The notes under the pieces were generated by a model. That model had not been told where the DNA came from, made no database searches, and worked only from the letters and a program-made list of their open reading frames with translations. A DNA stretch of 35,034 bases from JBJEFI01 sp051873875 (lineage in GTDB: Bacteria; Bacillota; Bacilli; Bacillales; Bacillaceae_G), in the NCBI GenBank assembly GCA_051873875.1, contig JBJEFI010000113.1, forward strand, positions 1-35,034. Direction: 5' to 3'. Both the position numbers and the translations under genes were made by a program. Of this stretch, positions 17,201 through 24,358 are shown in pieces. The stretch's first letter is position 1. Every line of letters begins with the position of its first letter.

Positions 17201-17492
17201 TTTTAAATCCAAATTCCTTCTCAATCGAACGAATGGAATGTACTAAATGATACACAAATAATACAACACTCGCCTCTTCCTTTGTAACCTTTAGCCATGA
17301 GAAAGAAAGGCGATGATGATGTAAAAAAGTCAATGTAGAGATTGTTTTTCCATATCCTGCTCCTGCATGAATAAGAATTGTTTTATAATCCAGAAGCTTT
17401 TTCATTTTTTTTACTAGCGGTTGGCGATAAAAAAAGCCTTCCTGCTTCTTTGGTGGCTTTAATTTTGTTTGCATTAATGGAGTGCTCAGCAT
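14244..17492 (-). CDS. STAND-ATPase/TPR transcriptional regulator with C-terminal wHTH-BTAD (SARP-like)
   Basis: A 1082-aa regulator. An N-terminal MalT-like NTPase has Walker A GAGYGKT (44-50) and Walker B LVLVVDDLQEIL (135-146, Asp140-Asp141). The middle (about 350-800) is helical repeats of TPR type. The last 240 residues hold an OmpR-like winged helix (VQMLGALTVWLG onward, with REKAKDLFCLFLL) and a bacterial transcriptional activator domain with the Y-x-G-D-F and W-A-x-x-x-R pattern. There is no LuxR HTH. STAND proteins bind ATP and a ligand and then oligomerise; the BTAD end should activate transcription. A strong SD (AGGAGG) precedes the ATG. Being next to the acyl/Liv operon, it is its likely activator. 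Confidence 0.85.
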   Translation of the reverse strand: MLSTPLMQTKLKPPKKQEGFFYRQPLVKKMKKLLDYKTILIHAGAGYGKTISTLTFLHHHRLSFSWLKVTKEEASVVLFVYHLVHSIRSIEKEFGFKTLEYLAFYQDVYYEQKEEDVKLLATFFLNDLASLNKELVLVVDDLQEILDIEEINQWMDLVLEHLNNHIHFVFISRRIPNWKQISVQQIRRELLELTEVDFTFSKEDITIYFEDEFQRRLLEQEAELLFQKTRGWVIALQLIGHHLSYHDSLELLSIFTDKTNLFTYLTNEVYEKQPQEIRTFLLQSSLLEEITIESCEEAKLGNDIGRIIDYLINNHLFLYKLEDERYQYHALFQSFLQNECQKEKDMYKALLGNYLMMFERRGQYNIALRFANKLEDEREIARVVSTYYDALLKFENCQNLYDAMKDLSWQIRIEYPTLWLIQGHLERYLCLYEEANKSYEQACRIGEEKKEVSLVEQGIEGKVKIYIDTIQPMLAERYLKKVLQLTNTTAINDNTKKLIELMIENYINLGEGKKADKWFSLAKRYGISLEDKNVKARYYLRRGELQKAKEQLEKRQKKMTQRVYIQETYRETDLLLSLIEVFSGNANEAKRYAQKAIQQGVEMQAPFVEACGWIRMGHAVQIIVDYDNDLARKCYETALLMMEKIDVSRGKAEPYMGLCLLYGKEGKYDKAFEFGTLAYIEAEKAKDMWLSGLIQLAIGITYTHGKKYEEAFSYLEQAYRYFCINGDNYFKMIASFWKSYCGFHSGKQDVFEQEIFICIQAIQTYGFVFFLKERTLFGIDDHEKMWQLFIAAYQRNIHQTYIYHLLESMKRTSMLHVSTLHPGYSIRVQMLGALTVWLGEEKVEEADWKREKAKDLFCLFLLNRHRHIAKEEIILLLWPECDKEAGEQQFKVTLNTLNKVLEPKRKPREATYFIQRNGTNYVFNPHGTTVVDYEQFQHLMLLGLGEKENEQALFYLERGKALYKGDFLVEKMYEDWAKEKRRELLTIYLSGCERLAQNYIQLKKLDMAILLCEEIVTKDATWEEAYRLLMYAFYMKGNRPQAIKWFRLCKQVLEENVGIEPMEATMQMYRLILNEDVMEMYE

Positions 17493-17649
17493 CCTATTCC
17501 TCCTCTGCTAAAACAAAATCCATATCATACATATATTCGATTTTTCACGTATACTTTCCTGCTTATAAATAGTCCTCTCTTCTTATATTCCAAAAAATGA
17601 TTAACTTTCTATATATATATAAATATTATCAAATTATTACAGTTATCCG

Positions 17650-17678
17650 TTGAGTTTTCAGAATTTTTTTGTTAGTAT
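17650..17678 (+). promoter_or_regulatory. Possible sigma-A promoter of the subtilase gene
   Basis: TTGAGT and TAGTAT are spaced by 17 bp and end 32 bp before the GTG start. The match is moderate. The upstream DNA (17612-17622) is a run of alternating TA. Confidence 0.4.
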
Positions 17679-17710
17679 GAATATTAATTCTATTATAAGG
17701 GGGTAACTAT

Positions 17711-20700
17711 GTGAAACTATCAAAAGGTTTTTCCGTTGTACTATCTTCTGCACTTTTACTAAGTAGTGTCAGCTTTGTAAGTGCAGAAACAACAAAACCA
17801 CAAGTCTCTTCAAAAGTTTTACAGCAAGTAAAGCAAGATTTAGCAAAGAAAATGAAAAAAGTTGGGCCAGAACAAAAAACTGATACATTTAAGGCTAATG
17901 ATGATGTACGAATTGTCGTCGAAACAGATGGACAAACACCTCTAGAATACGCTACTCAAAAAGGAGTTCTTTACAAGGACCTCCCTACTTCTACAAAATC
18001 AACATTAAAAACACGCGCCATAGATGGACAAAAGAAAGTAAAGGCTAGCCTTCAAAAACAAAAAGTCTCCATCAAATTGAAAAAAGATTTTTCAACGGCA
18101 TTTACAGGATTTAGTGGAATTGTCAAATATAAAGATATTGCAAAAATTAAAAAGACAAACGGTGTTAAAGACGTTTATATTGCCAATGAATATGAGCGCC
18201 CAGAGCCTAATATGACAACGAGTCACTCGTATATCCAATCAATCCAAACATGGGCTGATGGTGGTTATAAAGGGGAAGGTATGGTTGTTTCTGTTATTGA
18301 TACAGGGATAGATCCTTCTCATAAAGACTTTGTATTAAGTCCAGAAACAAAAGAGAAATTAACAAAAGGATCCGTAAACAAAGTTATTAAAGACAGCAGC
18401 TTAAAAGGAAAATTCTACACAGAAAAAGTTCCTTATGGCTATAACTATTTCGATCAAAATAATACAATTTTGGATTTAGGGCCAGAAGCATCTGAACATG
18501 GTATGCACGTCGCTGGTACAGTCGCTGCCAATGGCGATAAAGATGGTGTCAAAGGGGTTGCTCCTGAAGCACAAGTATTAGCGATGAAAGTATTCAGTAA
18601 CGATCCAAAGTTTCCATCTACATACTCTGATATTTACCTTGCAGCAATTGATGAAAGTATTGCCCTTGGCGCAGACGTATTAAATATGAGCTTAGGTTCT
18701 GCCGCTTCTTTCTACGATAGTAAGAGCCCAGAAGATCTTGCCATTACACGTGCTGTAAAAAATGGTATCGTATGTGCCGTATCTGCAGGTAATGCTGGTT
18801 ATTCTTCATATGGATATGACTTACCAACTTATGAAAATCCAGATATCGGTTTAGTTGGTGCTCCTGGTTTAAATGCGGATACAATCCAAGTAGCGGCATC
18901 TGGGAACACTGCTTATTTATACGAACATAAGCTTACAAGCCCAACATTAAACATGTCAGGCTTTGGTATTGATAGCTGGGAAAAATTAAAAAATCCACAG
19001 TTAATCATGCTATCAGAAAATGCTTTAGGAAAAGTTGGAGAATATCAAGGGAAAGATGTGAAAGGAAAAGTCGTTGTTGTAAAACGTGGTGACATTTCCT
19101 TCAATGAAAAAACATTAAATGCTTTAGCAGCTGGTGCAGCTGGTATCATCGTTATCGATCATGGTTCAGGTATATTCTATAAGGACCAAGGTGGTTGGGG
19201 CATCCCATTTATGCATATTACAAAAGCAGATGGCGAAAAACTAATTAACGCTTTAAAAGCAAATGAAAAGAATTTCACTGTTTCTTTAACAAATAAACAA
19301 GAATCCGAAGAAATGGGGCGCATGACTGACTTCACTTCTTGGGGTACAACACCAAGCTTACAATTAAAACCTGAAATTACAGCACCTGGTGGCAACATTT
19401 ACTCTACCCTTCAAGATGATAAATATGGCTTAATGAGTGGCACATCCATGGCTGCCCCACACGTAGCAGGTGGATCTGCACTTGTTCAACAATTTTTACA
19501 AACAGATAAACGCTTTAAAAATATGAACGTGAAAAAACGTACGGAATTGGCTAAAACATTATTAATGAACACAGCAAAAATTATTGATGACTTAAATGGA
19601 CAACCATTCTCTCCACGTCGTCAAGGTGCTGGTATGATGCAAACGTACTCAGCAGTAACAACACCAGTTTATTTGGTGAACGAAACAACTGGCAAACCAA
19701 AATTTGAGTTTGGTGAATTTAAAGACAAAAAACTTACATTTAATGTGAAAGCAACAAATACATCAACTAAAAATGCAACATATAATGTAAACACACGCGT
19801 ATTAGCAGATTCCTTCCAACTAGAAGGTGATACTGTTTACAATCCAATGATTTCATATGATTTAAAAGATGCGAAAATCTCAGGTCCAAAAACAGTTACA
19901 ATTCCTGCAGGTGGGACAAAATCATTTACAATTACTGTAGACTTAAAAAACGCTAAAGTACAAGGTTATGATGCAAACAAAAACTTGAAGTTTAAACCAT
20001 TAGAAAAAAATGCCTTTGTTGAAGGATTCGTTACATTATCTGATGGCAAGAAAGTAAACCCTACTCTATCCCTTCCTTATGTAGGTTTCTATGGTGAATG
20101 GGATGAGCCAGAAATCGTAGATGGTTTAAGTGGCGAGAAAAATGACTACTTTGTCGGTTCTAAATTCGATAAAGATTTTAGTGATTTCAAAACGAATAAA
20201 GATGGAAAAACATATTACGTTAGTCCTGTAACGTATAACAACCAAAAAGTATATCCAATATCACCAAATGGGGATGGCTTATACGATGACATAATGCCTT
20301 ACTTATCTTTCTTACGTAATGCAAAAGAAGTACAATACAATATTTTAAATAGTAACAAAGAGTTAATTCGTAAAGTACAAGTTGAAAATGATGTTAGAAA
20401 ATCCTATACAAACGGAAATCCGTTACAATACATCCCATTCAAATCTAAGGTAGCAGCTACTTGGGATGGAAAATCGAACATGGAAACAGTAAAAGATGGT
20501 TTGTATTATTATGAAGTGAAATCTATCGTTGATTACAAAGATTCAAACTATCAATCAAAGAAAATTCCAATCTTAGTTGATACAACTGGCCCAGAAGTAA
20601 AAGTAAAATACGATAGCAAAACGAAAACAGTAACATGGACAGCTAAGGATAGTGGTTCAGGCATTGGTGGCTATGCTGTATTAGTAAACGGTACAAAAGT

Positions 20701-21391
20701 AGCTGAATTAGATGCAAATACAACATCCTACACACTTCCTTCAGCAGGGGAAGATACTGTTACGATTATTGCTTCCGATAAAGTATACAATCTTGGATCT
20801 AATAGTATAACAACTACAGAAAAGAACACACCAATTATTTTCTTAGATGACAAGGCACCAGAGGCACTTGGCTTCTATAAAACAACAACTATTCCTGTTG
20901 CTGGGTATATCACAGAGGATACAAAATTAACATCATTCAAAGTGAACAGCAAAGATGTTGCCTTTACTTATGATGCAGCGACAAAACGATATAACTTTAA
21001 AACAACAATAGATGTAGCTGAGAGTGGTAAACAAATTATTTCCTTTGAAGCATCTGACGTATATGACAATAAAACGGAATTTGCCCGTCACATTTATGTG
21101 GACACAGTAGCACCAGTAATAAACGTCACTGTCCCTACAGAAGTGACTAGCACTACAAAAACAGTAGATGCAACATTTACAGTAAGTGACAACTTTGGCT
21201 TCGTTGATTTCTATGTCAATGATAACAACGAATACAAAGGAATATTGGATGAGGCTACTTACTTAAAGCCAACAAACAAAACGGTAAAAGTCAAATTGAA
21301 AGTAGACAAAACAACAAATACATTTAAAGCAGTTGTTCGTGATGCTGCTGGCAATGAGTCAGTAAAAGAATTTACAATCACGAAAAAATAA
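17711..21391 (+). CDS. Secreted subtilisin-like serine protease (S8 family, PA insert, multi-domain C-terminus)
   Basis: A 1226-aa cell-envelope or extracellular protease. Parts in order: signal peptide (about 1-25, cleavage near VSA-ET), an I9-like propeptide to about 160, and the catalytic domain with Asp197 (VIDTG), His263 (EHGMHVAG), Asn361 of the oxyanion hole and Ser579 (GTSMAAPHVAG). A PA domain is inserted at about 430-525, then fn3-like and repeated Ig-like domains fill the last 600 residues; an SPNGDGLYDD stretch lies near 856. No LPXTG or SLH anchor is seen. The layout resembles Vpr or lactocepin-type proteases. The start is GTG; the overlapping ATG one base earlier reads ATG-TGA. 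It is transcribed away from the STAND regulator. Confidence 0.88.
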   Translation: MKLSKGFSVVLSSALLLSSVSFVSAETTKPQVSSKVLQQVKQDLAKKMKKVGPEQKTDTFKANDDVRIVVETDGQTPLEYATQKGVLYKDLPTSTKSTLKTRAIDGQKKVKASLQKQKVSIKLKKDFSTAFTGFSGIVKYKDIAKIKKTNGVKDVYIANEYERPEPNMTTSHSYIQSIQTWADGGYKGEGMVVSVIDTGIDPSHKDFVLSPETKEKLTKGSVNKVIKDSSLKGKFYTEKVPYGYNYFDQNNTILDLGPEASEHGMHVAGTVAANGDKDGVKGVAPEAQVLAMKVFSNDPKFPSTYSDIYLAAIDESIALGADVLNMSLGSAASFYDSKSPEDLAITRAVKNGIVCAVSAGNAGYSSYGYDLPTYENPDIGLVGAPGLNADTIQVAASGNTAYLYEHKLTSPTLNMSGFGIDSWEKLKNPQLIMLSENALGKVGEYQGKDVKGKVVVVKRGDISFNEKTLNALAAGAAGIIVIDHGSGIFYKDQGGWGIPFMHITKADGEKLINALKANEKNFTVSLTNKQESEEMGRMTDFTSWGTTPSLQLKPEITAPGGNIYSTLQDDKYGLMSGTSMAAPHVAGGSALVQQFLQTDKRFKNMNVKKRTELAKTLLMNTAKIIDDLNGQPFSPRRQGAGMMQTYSAVTTPVYLVNETTGKPKFEFGEFKDKKLTFNVKATNTSTKNATYNVNTRVLADSFQLEGDTVYNPMISYDLKDAKISGPKTVTIPAGGTKSFTITVDLKNAKVQGYDANKNLKFKPLEKNAFVEGFVTLSDGKKVNPTLSLPYVGFYGEWDEPEIVDGLSGEKNDYFVGSKFDKDFSDFKTNKDGKTYYVSPVTYNNQKVYPISPNGDGLYDDIMPYLSFLRNAKEVQYNILNSNKELIRKVQVENDVRKSYTNGNPLQYIPFKSKVAATWDGKSNMETVKDGLYYYEVKSIVDYKDSNYQSKKIPILVDTTGPEVKVKYDSKTKTVTWTAKDSGSGIGGYAVLVNGTKVAELDANTTSYTLPSAGEDTVTIIASDKVYNLGSNSITTTEKNTPIIFLDDKAPEALGFYKTTTIPVAGYITEDTKLTSFKVNSKDVAFTYDAATKRYNFKTTIDVAESGKQIISFEASDVYDNKTEFARHIYVDTVAPVINVTVPTEVTSTTKTVDATFTVSDNFGFVDFYVNDNNEYKGILDEATYLKPTNKTVKVKLKVDKTTNTFKAVVRDAAGNESVKEFTITKK

Positions 21392-21393
21392 GT

Positions 21394-21430
21394 AAAAATG
21401 ACTCTGGCTAGTTTAGCTAGAGTCATTTTT
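21394..21430. terminator. Bidirectional terminator between subtilase and thioredoxin-like gene
   Basis: A 12-base arm (AAAAATGACTCT) and its perfect complement, with an inner GCTA-GTT-TAGC extension. The A/T feet serve both the plus-strand protease and the minus-strand thioredoxin-like gene, whose stop codon touches it. Confidence 0.9.
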
Positions 21431-21750
21431 TATTTCTTTTTATCTAGTAACGTTAGTAATCGATCTATTTTCTCAAAAGAAACAAATCCTGCTTCTCGAT
21501 GAATTTCTTTTCCATCTTGAAAGAATAGAATCGTAGGCGCTGACATAACAAGATGATTTCCTGCAATAAGGGGTACATCCTCAATATAAGCAGCTAAAGT
21601 CGGAATCGCTTTATATCCTTTTAAAAAATGTTCTAGTTTCCACTCTATATCCTCACATACTTTACATGTATACGACTTTACTAAAAAAATGGCTATTTCG
21701 TTACTATTAATAAACGATTCCATTTCTTCATATCGACTAATCTTTTCCAT
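21430..21750 (-). CDS. Thioredoxin-like protein
   Basis: A 106-aa single-domain thioredoxin fold: CKVCEDIEWKL gives the CxxC redox site (residues about 29-32) and MSAPTILFFQDG the cis-proline loop. Such small proteins reduce disulfides in the cytoplasm; this one has no signal peptide. Of two nearby ATGs the second is preferred, with GGGAGG nine bases upstream; the first lies only three bases from it. The active-site pair is CKVC rather than the CGPC of true thioredoxin, so it is a YtpP- or bacilliredoxin-like relative rather than TrxA. Confidence 0.78.
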   Translation of the reverse strand: MEKISRYEEMESFINSNEIAIFLVKSYTCKVCEDIEWKLEHFLKGYKAIPTLAAYIEDVPLIAGNHLVMSAPTILFFQDGKEIHREAGFVSFEKIDRLLTLLDKKK

Positions 21751-21852
21751 ACGCATTCTCCTCCCTTCTCACCGAACAAAATACCCCCGTGTGTATAAAA
21801 ATATTTTATCATATTTTTCGTTACAAAAAAATAAATTCCTTTTTCCATACTA

Positions 21853-21888
21853 AAAAGTGCTAGATATACGATTAACTCTAGCACTTTT
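21853..21888. terminator. Bidirectional intrinsic terminator, apparently orphan
   Basis: AAAAGTGCTAGA and its perfect complement surround a 12-nt loop, with A/T feet on both sides. No intact gene ends here on the plus strand, and on the minus strand only the decayed stretch lies upstream. Confidence 0.8.
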
Positions 21889-22347
21889 CATTCAAATTCT
21901 TTCTTCATTAGTTATTCATAAAAATAAGTTGGACTGTTAATGTTAAATTTAGTATGCTTCGAATCTTGTGGCTTTCATTTATCACTACCTTATCAAGCAT
22001 CCTATTTACTATATTTAATAGTAACAACATCTCCTCTTCTTTCAGTATTTTGGCAGTTTTGACTTACCACGACGGAAATGTCCCCTCTCTTTTCTTCATT
22101 TATTTTTTTGAACTAAGGCAACCCTAACCGTCTCTATAAAATTTTTATTTCATTAACAATCAATGTATAATTCTTCATCTACTAGTTTAGTACCTATCTA
22201 TTTTTAAGTAGGTCCCTAATAGCATGTCTCAATTAACCTATTCATATTTTATATAAATAACACTTCCTACTATCCTATCTATTATATACTGCTTATCCAA
22301 AATACTAAAAATATCGAAATTTGATCCTCATAATTTTGAGCTTATAT

Positions 22348-22379
22348 AAAAAAAGAGGAATCTCTTTAAGAAATTCCTC
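22348..22379 (-). terminator. Terminator of the Rpn-like remnant
   Basis: On the minus strand GAGGAAT and ATTCCTC pair around an 11-nt loop, followed by seven Ts. It lies just after the stop codon of the Rpn-like remnant. Confidence 0.85.
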
Positions 22380-22389
22380 CTTAATCTAT

Positions 22390-22632
22390 CTATTTTTGTT
22401 TTTTTAATTCTAATACTTCCTCTAATGATAGTCCTGTTTGATTAACAACTGCTTCAGGTAATAGAATATCTAGTAGTTCTATTGCTACCTCTCGCTTTCC
22501 TTCATGAATACCTTCTTGCTTCGCGATTTCTAGTTCTTTTTCCAAAACTGCATCTACTTTTGCCATCACAAACCAACTCCCATATGTTTTGTAATCAATA
22601 CGACTACACTTTGCGAAAATGTAATCATACAT
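22390..22632 (-). pseudogene. C-terminal remnant of an Rpn-family (PD-(D/E)XK) nuclease/transposase-like gene
   Basis: Eighty codons remain. The end EGIHEGKREVAIELLDILLPEAV..TGLSLEEVLELKKQK matches in type the C-terminus of Rpn/YhgA-like recombination-promoting nucleases: an EG-x-EGK coiled stretch followed by a conserved hydrophobic helix and the TGLSLEEV motif. Full-length relatives are around 250-300 aa with the nuclease fold at the N-terminus, which is missing. No SD precedes the first ATG. The intact terminator shows this is the true 3' end and that the 5' part was deleted or has decayed. It is an inactive trace of a mobile-type gene. Confidence 0.65.
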
Positions 22633-22702
22633 AGTTTATCAATTATTATATTCCACATTTTCCGGTTACTTCCTTGTGACAACTTTCTGAACAGATTGTT
22701 TT

Positions 22703-23188
22703 TTAGCTTGCAGGCATTTCAGTTGGCGTTGGTGTTCCATACCCTTCGTTAAATTTATTATCAATATAGGTACGAATTTCTTTTGCTGATTTTCCTTCCG
22801 AGTGCATCATTCCAGATTCAAGGGCAATTTGCACGCAGTTTTCACATGTAATTGCATGATCATCCCAAACAACTGTACCATCTTTTTTTACTTCTTTAAT
22901 AAAGCAATCTAAGTTATCTTTATGACCAACACTTTCACCACATCCACAATAACAAGGAATATAATCTAGTAGCTCTTGTGTTTGTGCAGCACTTTTGTAA
23001 GCTAACATGACAACTTCTGGAACTTCCTCTAAGAAAGAAGGTAATTGATCGATGCCTTTTGTTTCTTCTTGATTAATATGTACCGTTTCTTTATGAGCAT
23101 GTTCGTCTTTTTCCACTGCCTTTTCACTACTACATCCACTTACTATCATAACTGCACTAACAGCAAGTAACATCATCATTCTTTTCAA
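22703..23188 (-). CDS. PCYCGC-motif lipoprotein
   Basis: A 161-aa lipoprotein: signal peptide ending in the lipobox VSGC (Cys19), a His/Glu-rich linker (DEHAHKETVHINQEE) and the PCYCGC domain with PCYCGCGESVGH (about 78-89), then two further Cys in TCENC. Family members are found mainly in Bacillales; the clustered Cys and His suggest a bound metal or a redox role, but the function is not established. The start is TTG at 23188, seven bases after GAGGGGG. It stands alone, with intergenic DNA on both sides. Confidence 0.85.
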   Translation of the reverse strand: MKRMMMLLAVSAVMIVSGCSSEKAVEKDEHAHKETVHINQEETKGIDQLPSFLEEVPEVVMLAYKSAAQTQELLDYIPCYCGCGESVGHKDNLDCFIKEVKKDGTVVWDDHAITCENCVQIALESGMMHSEGKSAKEIRTYIDNKFNEGYGTPTPTEMPAS

Positions 23189-23294
23189 ATGACTTCCCCC
23201 TCCGATACCCTTTCTTATGTATGTTCATTTTATCGTTTAAAAACAAGAACTATCAACTTATCTGCTCTTTCAGCAAAATACATAAAAATAAAAA

Positions 23295-23324
23295 AAACTT
23301 TCCCTATGTACTAGCTGAAAGTTT
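23295..23324. terminator. Terminator downstream of the 49-codon gene
   Basis: AAACTTTC and GAAAGTTT pair around a 14-nt loop. The minus-strand foot has a long T-run, so it mainly serves the small minus-strand gene; a weaker T-run also exists on the plus strand. Confidence 0.75.
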
Positions 23325-23389
23325 CCTTTTTCCTTCTACAAAAAATGAACATCTTCTTATTATATTTTGAGCAATACATTCATTCATGT

Positions 23390-23539
23390 TTATGCTCCAA
23401 AAATGAACAGATACAATCCGTTCACACTTTGATGGCAATAATAACTACATCTCTTCTTTAATGAAGCATAATTACATTTTATATAATCATAGCGTAGTTG
23501 TTCTAACCGTTCTTTAAATATCTCTCGATCTAATATCAT
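23390..23539 (-). CDS. Small hypothetical protein (49 aa)
   Basis: A short gene with real signals: GGGAGG lies eight bases before the ATG and an intrinsic terminator lies 65 bp after the stop. The product opens MILDREIFKERLEQLRYDYI, an amphipathic helix rich in charged residues, then a Cys/Tyr-rich stretch (KRCSYYCHQ) and a hydrophobic end (LYLFIFGA). I do not recognise a family. Its three Cys and one His could bind a metal, but that is a guess. The rest of 23189-23780 holds no other gene that I can support. Confidence 0.5.
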   Translation of the reverse strand: MILDREIFKERLEQLRYDYIKCNYASLKKRCSYYCHQSVNGLYLFIFGA

Positions 23540-23747
23540 TTTTTAATCCTCCCGTTTTTTAAGATGTTTACCCTTTGTATTGTACGAAAAGAAGAAAGAA
23601 GATACCTCCAATCGAAGGATGATTTTTAAATAAGAACAGAGGTTGAAATGTTCTACATCTAAAGTCTTAGAAGAAAATCATTTCCATATTACTAGATACA
23701 AATAAAAACAATTCAGATATTTGAATATAAATATCTTTGCACACAAA

Positions 23748-23779
23748 AAAGGTTGACTTGTTCTCCTGAGTCAACCTTT
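23748..23779. terminator. Terminator of the winged-helix/response-regulator operon
   Basis: AAAGGTTGACT and its perfect complement around a 10-nt loop, directly after the regulator stop; on the minus strand it runs into six Ts. Confidence 0.9.
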
Positions 23780-23780
23780 G

Positions 23781-24353
23781 TTAATCATCCATTTTGAAAG
23801 ATAAAATAATATATGCAAACGTTCCTTTTTGCTCTAATTGAAGTGGGTCATACATTGTACGAATAACTTCTTCTTTAACAGGTTCTTGTGTTGGTCGTAA
23901 AATTCGACTTAAGTTATTAATGGTTTGATACCATTCCACTCCTGTTTCTTGCGTATACGTAATAAATAATTCAGATAACCCATGTCCTTGCCCAGTCTGA
24001 TGATGTTTCGTTAGCATATGATGATGTGCTGCCATTCCTTTTTGAACCACATTATTTAACATTTGAAATAATTCATCTCCATAATTCTTTACTAATTCTA
24101 CATCAACTGTAATGGCTTCTTTAATCGTTTGATAATATTTTTCTGTTAAATTTGATACTTGTCGTGTTTCAACAACTTTAATCACACCATATTCTTCTAA
24201 TTTTTTCACATGATAATAAAGACGAGATGATTTTTCATTTAATCGCTCTGCTAGTTCCTTAACTGTCATTGGCTTTTCTCTAGCAAATTGAACAATACGA
24301 GAACGCTTTGGATCTAATAAAAGCTTCATTAACTCTACATCTTTTATCTCCAT
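23781..24353 (-). CDS. ArsR-like winged-helix transcriptional regulator
   Basis: A 190-aa protein with an N-terminal winged helix (about residues 8-75): LLLDPKRSRIVQFA, the recognition region TVKELAERLNEKSSRLYYHVKKLEEYGVIKVVE and a wing to about 70. The C-terminal 110 residues are a His-rich, mainly helical domain (AAHHHMLTKHHQ at about 109-120) of unknown ligand. This resembles the HTH_20/YxaD-like regulators of Bacillales. It begins 5 bp after the response-regulator gene and shares its terminator, so both are co-expressed. The His cluster might bind a metal; no other evidence supports that. Confidence 0.78.
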   Translation of the reverse strand: MEIKDVELMKLLLDPKRSRIVQFAREKPMTVKELAERLNEKSSRLYYHVKKLEEYGVIKVVETRQVSNLTEKYYQTIKEAITVDVELVKNYGDELFQMLNNVVQKGMAAHHHMLTKHHQTGQGHGLSELFITYTQETGVEWYQTINNLSRILRPTQEPVKEEVIRTMYDPLQLEQKGTFAYIILSFKMDD

Positions 24354-24358
24354 CTTCT

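Larger units (their letters stand above)
21757..22389. other. Decayed AT-rich stretch without a supportable gene
   Basis: About 630 bp contain two hairpin terminators (21853-21888 and 22348-22379) but no convincing intact gene. On the minus strand a piece around 22100-21925 gives broken open frames, one of about 40 codons with AGGAG directly at the ATG, and stops in the others. A terminator at 21853-21888 with nothing intact upstream on either strand suggests a lost gene. Confidence 0.5.
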
